Position numbers and translations under genes: made by a program. Positions 45,501-57,500 of a stretch of DNA of 64,000 bases are shown here, in pieces. Position 1 is the first letter of the stretch, and every line of letters starts with the position of its first letter. The DNA comes from Branchiostoma floridae (lineage: Eukaryota; Chordata; Leptocardii; Amphioxiformes; Branchiostomatidae), in assembly GCF_000003815.2 (NCBI RefSeq), contig NC_049981.1:11564028-11628027 (forward strand). Direction: 5' to 3'. Under the pieces are notes generated by a model. That model was not told where the DNA came from, did not search any database, and saw only the letters and a program-made list of their open reading frames with translations.

Positions 45501-48500
45501 TCCAGTTTTGTTGTCAGGTTTTGTAAGTCCTGGTTGGTCTCAGACAGTAGGGCTAGGTCATCTGCAAAGTCAAGGTCTGCTAGTCTCTCCTCTCCGTTCC
45601 ATCTCACCCCCTCTCTACCATCTTCTGTAGTCTTCTTCAAGACAAAGTCGATGGTCAGCAGAAACAGGAACGGGGAAAGGATGCATCCTTGTCTGACGCC
45701 CGTGACAATGTCAAAGAAATCTGTTGTTCCTCCCTCTGTCCTGACACAACATCTTGAGTTTGCGTAAAGGCTCTTAAATATATTAACGAACTGTTTTGGT
45801 ATACCATATGAACGAGCAATATTCCAGAGAGATGTTCTATGAATACTGTCAAATGCCTTTTTAAAGTCTATGAAGTTCAGCACTAGTGGTGTTTGGTATT
45901 CAAGACATTGTTCAACAATGTTACGGAGTGTGAAGATTTGTTCTGTGCACGAGCGGTTACTGCGAAACCCCGCTTGCTCCTCTCGCAGTTTGCAATCCAC
46001 AGCTTTCTTCAACCTTCTCAGAAGCACTGCACAGAACACTTTTCCCGGGATCGACAGAAGAGTGATGCCCCGCCAGTTGTTGCAGTCCGAGAGGTTCCCT
46101 TTCTTGGGGAGTTTTACTATGACACCATCTTGCCAATCCCTGGGGACCTGCTCATCCTGCCAGCAACGGTTCATCAGCCTGTTTAGCATCTCCACTGTCA
46201 TTGACACGAGCATAAATCGATTTTCAACATGTTTCTGTCAGCCAGAAATGATAGATGCTGAATTGTAATTACCAGGTGCACTTGATTAATTGTAAATCGT
46301 GATGTTCTGTCTCTTATTTGTGAAGTAACATGATTATATCAGCCAGTAGTTTTTCATTGTTACACACCATATGGCCTCTTGACATATCATTGCAATTGCC
46401 CCAGATCTTCGTTGAGTTGAGCAGGACCCAATTCGTCTAAAGGACGCTAAAATACCCATCGACCAGCAATTGAATTAGCTATATCTGTTGGATAAAGGCG
46501 AATATCCAAGTAAAGATGTAGTATGGGGTATATTTAGCATAATATACTAGGATTTCCAACTATTCTTTTTAGTTTACTTCAACAATGAACATAGCTACTT
46601 CTAACGAATGGCATATGTGCGGGCATACAATGGATCAAAGCAAACACTACATCCTCAAATAACATGTTTGCACACCCAACTCATTCCAGTGGCTCCAACA
46701 TAGTCCTCTGGTGCAATTCCGATAGCCTGGGTGTGTAATTACTTTCGATTACACCTGGTCAATGGGCCAATTATTTGCTTTCTGAGAAAGAATGGTGCTT
46801 TGTAGAATACCAGCGCACATGTACAGTGTGGGATAATAACATCTTGTTCTTTCACATGTCTTCAGAAGCGCCACGATGCCAGGGCAGTTCGCAAACGAGC
46901 ACGCCACGAATCGGACTCAGCAGTTGGGGACGAGATAGATGACTCGACCAACACCATAGGAAGCGTCAACGAAGTCTTAACATACGCTCCGAGTGGGCAC
47001 CCAAGGGATAGAGTCCATGTGCTATCTACAGGAAAAGTTCAGGCATCGGTGCCTCGTGAGAGTAACAGAGTACTAGACACAAACAGGTCTGTACTCAGCG
47101 ACAGGTCTGTACCCAACGTAAGGCCTGTACCCAACGACAGGTCTGTACCTAATAACAGACCTGTACCCAAGGAAAGGCCTGTATTCAAGGACAGACCTGT
47201 TTCAAATGACAGGCCTATGCTCAACGACAATCCTGTACCTAGAGACAGACATGAACCAAACGACAGACCTGTATCCATCGACAGACCTGCACCCGACGAC
47301 ATCAGCACTATCAGAGCAAGGGATCATCTTCCAAGAGAAGGACGGCTGGTTGGATGGAAGTGTAATCCAAGCAGAGGTGAGGTACCAGTTGACCATACAA
47401 GAACAGCTGGGGAAACAGTTCAGCCGATCGTAGGAAGCTTTAGAGAAGCAACGACGCATGAAACTGCTAAACAACATGTTGGAAGGGAACGCCAACAACC
47501 CGCAAGGGGCTGTTTGAGCACAGGTCAAGTACTAACACACCCTATAGGCGGCGTAAAACAGGTTGTTAACCCGCCGGTGCATAACAGATTCGACAATGCA
47601 ACATACGATCGTTTCTATCAGCCCCAAGAGAAGAGGATAGTCGAAGCTTCCAGTAGTGTTTCAGCAAGTTCAGGCGGGCCTTACTACATAAGCTGTAGGG
47701 AAGAAGTGGTTGGACCCGTAGAGTTTAGCAAAGTCGAACCCAGTTCACTTGAAGACGCCGTTGCCGACTATCTCCAACAAAAGCACGCCATAGAGCAAGA
47801 TCCAACAATAAGGGGGTGTCATCAGAACACGGATAAAGGGCCATCCGGTGTTGATAGTGTGTACGTAAGTCACGCGAGGTTAGTCCTGAACAACATCAAA
47901 AGTTCTCAGAACGTGGGCACAGGTGCGGAGCATTCCCTGAAGCATCCGAAAAATGAAGAGCAGCGATTCACAACAAGACACCAGACTACAGGGGAAAGCT
48001 TAGTGGATAAAGAAGCAGGCTTTTCTCCTGACACGACGCCAAAGCCATTGGAGCTGTTTGAGCACAGAAGGGTCAGTATCAGTAGGGGTCTAAAATTGCC
48101 CGAAGAGGACTTGAGTACTCGTGGTAACTTCGCGCCAACAGAAAGACAGCAGCAAGGATACAGACTCAGAAACAGAGAGCAAGCCAACAAAGACGTTCAA
48201 CAGGCCGTGCAAGACATGTTTACAAAGTACATGGTGACAGGGCATGGGTTAGCTACCACTGGACAGCACCAGCTGTCTCCGGACCATTCTAGTAGTAGCG
48301 GCACTATTGCAACAAACAACAAAAGATCCCAAGCCATATTTCGTCCGGCACGTAAGCTGCTCGGGATGAATGCAGACACAAAGGCCACAAGGATCGCTCG
48401 TGCTGTGAACCTTGCAAATAAACCAGATTTAGGGTTGAAGTCTGAAAGCTTCGAGGAGGGCAGACCTGTACCACAGCACAAAACCACGAGCGGACTTGGA

Positions 48501-51500
48501 GTTCAATCTTGGACTGCGACCAAAGATTTTTCAGCACGTTCAACACAAGAGGTACCGGGGACTCTTAATACAGCACTTGGTCAGAAGTATGCACTGAAAG
48601 CCAATACGACTGAAGAGGACATGCAGACATCGCAGTCCCAAAACAAAGTTCGGTCGCACACAGGTGGGGGCAAACCCATTGGAACGGAACCACATTCGGA
48701 GGGTCAATGCTCGTCAACACAGCAAGATGCAAATTCTGCCACCCTCACTTCGTCAAAGGTCGCGTCAGGTGAACAGAACAGGTTGGGTGATTCTTCAGGC
48801 ACCCACGTGCGAGTAAACACGCACACCTCAGGAGTGTCACCAGCAGGTTCACAACTACCGAAGTCTGAGGATCAGTCGAAGGTGTTGGAGAAAACTGGAG
48901 GAATGGGACAAGAGATGAACGCAGGGCCCTTCAAGGCTGGGTTACGGCTACGGCTCTCGGGCAGAAGAGGCAAGCCGAGCTCCAGAGATGTCCCCACTCG
49001 TCCCATGAGCGTGAACATGGCGATGTCACTACAGGATACAGCATCGGCAAAACCTAAGCGACAAGTAAGTAGCATTTGTATAAAGCTTCAAGATAGACTT
49101 CTTGTCATTTTGGATGGTCTACTTTTGCTGGAATTGTAGGATGTGAACGGGTTAGTAAAATGGCAAACGTCCTATGTCTATCAGGGGTCTTACGGGCAGT
49201 GGATCCACTGTGTCTAGTGCACGGCATAGGATGACCTTCCCTCTCTTCCACCATGTGCGACTTCAGTTGTACTTGAAGGGAGTCTTGTTAAATGCGAGTC
49301 TTTGATACAGTGGTTTCGAACCCGCGACCTCTAGATCCCGTGTTCACTGACCATTCGGCTACCGACGACATTTTCATTCTGATTGACGGAGTTGGAAGGT
49401 TAATTCTTCAACTTGAACAAATTGAAAAAAAAACGTAGCTTTTTTCTTTGCAAACTTGTAGAATAATAACTGTACACGTGATGCGTATTGCCTGAAGCCA
49501 AACGTGTTCAACTCAATTCAATGTGAATAACAATGTACTTGGTGTCAGCAGTGTCAGCAAACTAGTTGCTTATCACGTTTAACTTCTTCACCTTTTCGTT
49601 ATTATGATCCGTGTGCGTTTGGCGTACTGTCTTTAATCTTTGCCATTCAGAAGACAAACTGATAGTAAGTTAGGCCACAAGTATCAGAAAAGGGGAAATT
49701 TGGCAGTTGGGTGAAGATATAGCAGAATGTGGGGGAGGGGGAGAGGCACATGCCGGGTGAAGGGGATGGGACGGAAGTCCGCCTCCGAGGATTCAACTTT
49801 CAAATATTTCTCTCTAAATATGTACTATATCTTTGCAATATTTACATTCCCCCTGAATCTTTCCCCAAATCTTCCCTAATTGACCCATTCGATTCATTAT
49901 CCAGCGACATTTACAAGTTTTCAAATTTAGGTGATATAGTTATTTTAGGAGATTTAAATGCCAGAACTGGACTATTTACAGAAACCTATTTCAATTCCGA
50001 TTTCCCTGATGTACATAGGGCAGACTTGCTCGTTAATTTCAAAAATAGAAACAATAGGGATGTGAAAGTTAACAATTACGGCAGACGTCTGATTGACTTG
50101 TGCTCTTCAGCAGATTTGACGATCTTGAATGGAAGGGTTGCTGGGGACTTAAAAGGAGATTTTACTTGTTACCATTATAATGGGTCTAGTGTTGTTGATT
50201 ATTGTATAACCCAGCGGTCAATGCTTTCTGATGTCCAATATGTTAATGTTAGTCCATTATCACAATTTTCCGATCATTGTCACATTTCATTTTCTTTGGC
50301 AACCAAGCATGCCCCTCTTATCATACAAGAGGTGAATCCAGCTAAACCAGAACCATTAACATTCATTTGGGACGAAAATTCAACTGAACTATTCTCGGCG
50401 GTTATGAATGGCACTGACACAAACTCCAAATTAAGTGACTTCTGTCAAGAAACCTTTTGTTCAGCGAAAAATGCCGTCTCACGCTTTACAGAGATTCTAT
50501 TAGATATTTCAAAAAAGGCCCTAAAAGTGAGACATATAAAACGAGTTAAGAAATCTACACAAGTAAAAAAGAATAATGTTTGGTTTGATCAATGTTGCTG
50601 GTCATTGCGCCAACGACTGAAAAGACTTTCGCTAGAACTAAAAAGAAAACCATGGATTCAGGAAATTAGGATCAAATATTTCTCAACTCTAAAAGAATAC
50701 AAAAGAATTATCAAACAACGTAAACGTAAATATAAGGCGGATATTTTGTCCAAATTAGAGCATATGAATGAAAAGAATCCAAAAGAATTTTGGTCTCTAT
50801 TAAACTTTCTCGACAACGAAGTTAACGGGAAAACAAACAAAAATTCTACAGACCCTAATATCAACAATAATGAATGGACAGAACATTTCAAAGGATTGAA
50901 TGACCTAACAAAGAACAAACACTTCAACACAGATTTCGAAACTATAATCAATGAACGGTTAGAACGGTTAGAACAGCTTAATAAAAATTCATCCACTTTG
51001 CTAGACGTTCCCTTTACAGCAAAAGAGATATTAGTTGGTATAAAACAATTAAAAACTGGAAAAGCCTGTGGCATAGATTCTATTTCAAACAACATGCTTA
51101 AACATGGATCAAATTCTAAGCAGTTTTGCCTGTCATTGGTTAATCTTTTCAACACTATCCTTACTGAAGGCACATTTCCGCCTAATTGGAACACTAGCAT
51201 TCTTACTCCAATATTTAAATCTGGTGATAAGTCCAACGTTGATAATTACAGAGGAATAGCTCTCTCCAGTTGTCTGTCAAAATTGTTTACACTTTTATTA
51301 AATACTAGGTTACAAAACTTTGTAGAAAACAATAATCTATTAGCCAACACACAATTTGGCTTTGGAAAGAAGTGCCGAACCGCCGACAACGTTTTTATTC
51401 TAAAATCCCTTATTGATAAATATACACGCAAAAAGAAAGGTAAATTGTTTGTTTGTTTTGTTGACATGAAAAAGGCTTTTGATAGTGTATGGCGCGATGG

Positions 51501-54500
51501 GTTATTCTATAAATTATTAGATTATGGCATCAATGGGAACTTTTTCAATGTATTGAGATCTATGTATTCAAATGTTAATTACGCAGTTAGAGTAGAGAAT
51601 GGCTTATCCGATTCCTTTGTTTCCACATGTGGTGTAAGACAAGGTTGTAACCTTAGTCCCATGTTATTCAACCTATTTATTAATGACTTGCCGCAATGCT
51701 TTGATCGTGACAAATGTGATGCCGCTAATTTAACTTCTAAATCCATCAATTGTTTGTCTTGGGCAGACGATCTTGCTTTGATTTCATTATCTAAGCATGG
51801 ACTCCAACAGTGCATCAATACTCTGGAAACATATTGTAATACTTGGAAACTTTCTGTCAATGTGTCTAAAACAAAAATTATTATTTTCTCTAAAGGTGCT
51901 ACAAAGAAGATGTCAAAAGAATTTTATATCTATAATAATGTAATAGACGTTACAGACAGTTACACCTACCTTGGTATACCTCTTACGTCCTCAGGTAACT
52001 TTAAAACGGCCAGAAAGTTTCTAAAAACCAAAGCTATGAGAGCTATATTCAAATTAAAATCACTTTTAACATCGGAAAATATTTCAATAAAGTTAGGTAA
52101 AAGCCTTTTTGACAAATTTGTTAAACCTATCCTTTTGTATGGATCTGAGTTAACATGCTTTGACCATGCCTCCAAAACACTGAAACTTAATGTTTCAAAA
52201 AACATCCCTATGTCTTCTTCAAAGTATATTTTCTCCCTTTTGTTGAAGAAAGTTCAGATTGAGGATAGCATTCCAGTTTTTATTCGAAAGAGCACTTGTA
52301 CTGATCTGACTCATACCTATGTCATTAATTTTGAAAGAAGTTCAGACAAAGACATGTTTCTGAAATATGCGTCTGGACTTAATCTAGAAAAGGATGACTT
52401 TTCTATTGATAACACACGCCTCCCAACAGTCATACCGGAATTTGACATAATTGATATACGCTTTCAAAAATTTCTACTTGGAATCCACTCCAAATCATCT
52501 AATGACGGCGTGCGAGGAGAATTAGGAACTTTTCCTATTATGATATCTGCTAAAATTCAGCTCATTAAATACTGGCACCGTTTGGTAAACTTACCTGAGG
52601 ACTATCTGCTTCGCGATGCATACAATACTGTATTTACTGGTGATCATGACTGGATTAATCATGTTAAAGACATTCTCAATTACCATGGCTTTGGACATAT
52701 ATGGGTGAAACCTGAATTGTATAAACTAGATTACATTGCTGACCAACTTCGCTACCGTCTACAAGATACATTTATACAGGAGTGGTTTGCTCGCATAAAA
52801 AGCAATTCAAAACTGTCTTTTCTTAACAAATCGAAAAAGTGTTATGAACAAGAGACATACCTTTATGATATATATAACTTTGAAATTCGTAAAGCGATAA
52901 CCCAGTTAAGAATCAGCAGTCATAAATTGAACATAGAAACAGGCAGGTATCATAATGTAGCGCCTGACCAAAGGTTTTGCCCATTCTGTCCAAAGCAAAT
53001 TGAAGATGAATTTCACTTTGTCATGATGTGCAGTAGGTACAATGTTTCACGTAATGAGTTATTCACATTCCTCGAATCAAATACAACAGATTTTAAGAGA
53101 CTCAATGATACAGACAGATTTGATTATATATTCAGATGTAATAACTCCCACAATGCTAAAATAGGCAAATATATAAAAGACTGCTTTGTCATAAGAAAAA
53201 ATGCCGAAACTCATAATTAGCCCCACTCGATTGTAATACAATATCAATGATTTAGGCTAGCTCTTATTGTTCTAGAAATTAGGATGCCAATTATTTCATT
53301 CTATATTCATAATCTGCGTATGTACTAAGGTTGATACTTGTTCTAGTAATAAGGATGATAAGTTTGTTTCTTCTTCTTTTTTTTTGCCATACATTGTACC
53401 GTGTACGATCGTTGCGCAATAAAGTTCTTCTTATATATAAAGTAGCATGACAAGACGGGATGTGACACGCATTTGGCTGGCAAAAACCCACATTGCAAGT
53501 TATAACTTTGGTATGTAATTTAACATGTTTGCATGACTCCCTATCCACTGGAACGATAATCGTTCAGGACACTGTGTCCACGTTTGCGTTGATCCACGTT
53601 TTGTTTTGATAAATAGATTAATGAAGACATCGATGCTCTTACAAGCTAAGTACAGGTCAGAGTGATACAGCAGTTACAAGTGCAATTAGTAATATAAGAA
53701 TGTGGCATCTTACAACATCTACAAAGTCTAAAGCATACTTGAGCACAGTTTCAAATTCTCGCTTTCTAACTGTTGTAAATGTAAGGGCAGATGAGATACA
53801 TGTACATCTAATTGCAGAAGAAACGTGAATTTTTCTGTGCTAAATATCGAAAACTTGGTAACTTTTATCTTATGCAAAAGTGAAGAGGATATTTCATTGT
53901 ACAGTTAACTCTAAAAGGACAATGGTCTTCTGTCTTGTCGAAGCTATAATATTTACAAAGTCTATGATGCAAAAGAATGCCGTTGTGTATACCCTTTTCC
54001 ATGTAACATGCATTGGCATAATACCGGTCATAAGCCTTATACCGGTCGATTAGAAATAGTGGAACTTAAAGAGATCTACACATGCAACAATAGTTATTTC
54101 TGAGGTATGCACACTTCAGACATCTAGGTGTCCAATACATGATTTACAAAGCATCGATAACAATGCATTCGAAGATAACAAGGCCAAAAGTTTTCAGGTC
54201 ATTTTCGGGGCAGGCGAGCTCGTCGTGGGACAAACACACTGTCACGTTCATCGCCAGATTTGTAGATAATAATCACATGTGCTCACGGCACAAGACGAGC
54301 ATGATTCAACAGCAATCTTGAATTTCTTTTGGTGACCTACAACTCGTGTAAAAGTGTGAGGAACCGTTGCATAATAGCCCGGATCTACGGCTGAATGGGT
54401 CAAATTGAACGTACGCCGCCATTTTCCCGCCATTTTTAATGCTACGGCCAGCAGTAAAGTTTTACGTCATAGCGGTTGTGACGGACCAAAATTAAATGAA

Positions 54501-57500
54501 AATTCTTGTCAGTATACGCCCATTTTCTCATGACTTTTTGTATGCTCATGCAGATTTTTGTTTTGTACAACTACTAACAGGAAAGAAAGGAACAACAGAG
54601 GATGAATAAAGGTACATACATAGTTAATTGTGCCGTGTTTCGTTCGACCGGTATAGTGCACCCCCTTCCAACCACGCGCCCGTTCTCCGTGCAATTCCAC
54701 GGTGTGTTCCAATTACGATATTATGTTTTTAGCAGGACCAGAGAGACAAAATAATTTACACAGAAGAAGTGGCAAAGGTAAGCTGTAACAGCAACATGTG
54801 GAGAAAATGATGCGTTGATCATTTGCCAAATTAGCATTGCTTGAGAAATTGCAGTAAACCGACCGGTATTATGCCAATGGATGTTAGAGTTTGTGTGAAC
54901 TAATACGGAGTTTTGGAATGACTGTTCTAAGCAAATAAATATGTGGATCTCTTTTGTCCCATTGGAGGTGCTAACTCACATCTTTTAATAGAATGTAGTT
55001 TTTCTTGGAGCCAAAGAAATAAACGAACGGTATAATGTAAATACTGTACAAAATCCTGTTTTGGAACTCTAGGATCACCGTAATGCAGGGGCAACGTCGA
55101 CTGGCAGAACAGACAGACGACAACAGGCGAAAACAGACTCTACAGCAGCTCGAAGGGGTTCGGATTCTTCCCTGGCAGTTAGAATAGCCAGAGTGCTGCC
55201 TCAGAGACGGGAAACGAGTGATGGTTCTCAGCAAGACATGGCAGGTGGGTTCTGAAATGAAAAAGAGAGGTAAAGGTCAATGATTGCTGTTTGGGCAGTG
55301 TGCCTTGGAGATGGTATTGGAAGACAAAGTCCATCCCTCTCCTTCCACCGTCTATTGCCTCTTACTTCCGTATCGAAGTCAGGGGCCCATTTACACCAAG
55401 AGGAGTGAGGAAAGTTGTCAAGGACACAAAGTATGCAGGAATCGAACCCGCGACCTCACGATTGATTAACAGTCACCTCATGCCAAACTTGCGTGCCTTT
55501 GAGTCATAAAAAATGTTCAGGCATCAGTGAAAAAAGCATAGATATTATTGTATTCGTCAACCGTGTATTTGTTAACATTGGACATGTTGTCTTGTTTTTT
55601 TTTAGCAAATATGGCGTCATGATTATGTATTTCTCTTCCCAATGCTAGCCCAATCCAGTCTCCCCAGGATTATCCCTACACTATGCGGCGTTGGCCACAC
55701 CTGGATCACTCTAAGATGGACAGTTTCCGAAGTCAAAAACTACAAAGCTTATCAAGTTCAGTACCAGAAGTAAGTGTTATATATTTTCGCATGCAACCAG
55801 GCCATATTTTTCTTATGTTGTTATGGTTTCTTACTACGTAACGTTAATACTTTGAAGCTAAATAGCTGAGATTTGTAGGTACTACGTGTACGAATTGCTT
55901 ACCGTTAATGACTGAATGGATATCTTATGATAATGTTTCCATTTCATACGATGATGTTAAGAAATTCCATGTTTTGCAGGCATGGCGGCCCTGTGAACGT
56001 GACACCTTTTCGGTACGGCAGTACCAGAGAAACGGTTGATAACCTGTCCCCTGGGACAACCTACACCATGCAGGTAAGTCAACATCCCAATAATGAATTG
56101 AAACAATCGGAAGTTGAATAAAGGTGACCGTCATTAGATATACACTATGTTTAGCAGGGCCTAGTTTACATAAATTATGGGAAAATGTCACAATATGCTT
56201 ATTTGCTTAGATACGACTTTAATTTTTTGTTATTCGGGTCCAGAAGATGATGGTATACTTTATGCAAATAAGGACCTTATTTGCATAACAAGTGAGAACC
56301 ATTTCAAATACGACAATCGGAAAAGCCAACGTCATTTTACAAAGGTATGAGATCGTAGAACTCTAGTTCAATATGCTTCCAACATGGCGACCGTGTGTGC
56401 AGTTACAGTACATGTTTTCTGCACAACAATAGAGTCCTATGTCGTCTAACAACTTAGGTTGGGGGGTAGTTATGCTGTACACGTTTCACAAATCACCTCT
56501 TTAACGTGTTGATTAGGTGTTGATAAGTGTTTTGGCCCCAGGTGATCTGTGACGAAAGGTGTAAATAGGAGAAAGGGTAAAGCAAAACAACACAATCACA
56601 TTGCATCATGAAGTCATTTCGCCTAGTTTCTACCACCAGTTGCTAAGAAATGTGATCTTTTTATTGCGTGCTTACATTGTTTATGCAATAATTGGACTAG
56701 CTACCTGCTTGAACGTCTTCGGCTCAACATAAGACAGATACGACTTTCTAGCTTTAATCAGATATCTTACATACAGGTTCGTGCCTTGGACATGGAAGGA
56801 CTGGTCCACTGTAGCAACAAGGTGGACATGAAGACGTCAAGTCGCCGTCTGGCCGTGCCTCCACAAGGTATGTGTCGTTAAAGAACAATGGTTCAATCGT
56901 TGTGAAGGAAATACATTTCTCGCTGGTTCATTTTTCCTTGTGTTTTTCGATGATATTCAATGGATAACAACCTGGCAAAAGAGTAGATCATTGTTTCTGC
57001 ATGTTACATACAGACATGAAAGAATGTATGTCACTTATGCTATACATGTCATATCTGCTCACTAGCCCTGTTAATACAAAACCATAGCGATATGGACACA
57101 CGATCGCGTTCTTAGAGGGTGGCAGCATTCTCATCTTTCTGCTTATTGCCTTCATACAACAGCTAAATCTATACAGTTAACCAAAAACGAACTATTTGTG
57201 CGTATAATGACAAATACTGACAGCATTGTACAACAAAAACTATGTGAGTTCGTATACACTTGTTTTAAGAAGAGGGAAGAGGCATGTAAACAATATTTAT
57301 AGTAAAAGCATAGATCCAGAAAGAGATGTTTTGTCTATCCAATTGTTCACTTGTAACACTACTATTACTTGTAGTAGGATCTTGTCTTAAGTATTTAATG
57401 AAATACTATCGAATCACTGCATTTAGCCCATGAGGGCATGGACATGCAAATAAAGATCATATATTCACATGTTTCACATTATTAACCCACAGCAGAGACT

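Larger units (their letters stand above)
42819..46865. other. Large intron (4.0 kb) with sequence gap and antisense LINE
   Basis: Holds the 815-base N run and a truncated retrotransposon on the opposite strand. Extra exons, for example for a coiled coil, could be hidden in the gap. The remaining sequence (42819-44025 and 46214-46865) shows no exon. Confidence 0.65.
49065..54732. other. Large intron (5.7 kb) with SINE, sense LINE and TIR-bounded segment
   Basis: Contains a minus-strand SINE (49195-49370), the sense LINE (about 49790-53440) and the left part of an inverted-repeat-bounded segment (from 54011). Nothing coding was recognised between 53440 and 54732. Confidence 0.75.

Noticed and set aside
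47202-48546. Minus-strand frames of 80-108 codons opposite the large exon
   Set aside because: They are shadows of the low-complexity coding exon on the plus strand.
49310-49372. Possible tRNA gene on the minus strand
   Set aside because: A- and B-boxes are present, but no complete cloverleaf could be drawn, and the adjoining body matches the SINE copies elsewhere in the window.
49700-53500. Target-site duplication of the sense LINE
   Set aside because: GGGATGGGACGG at the left and GACGGGATG at the right share letters but no exact direct repeat at plausible boundaries.
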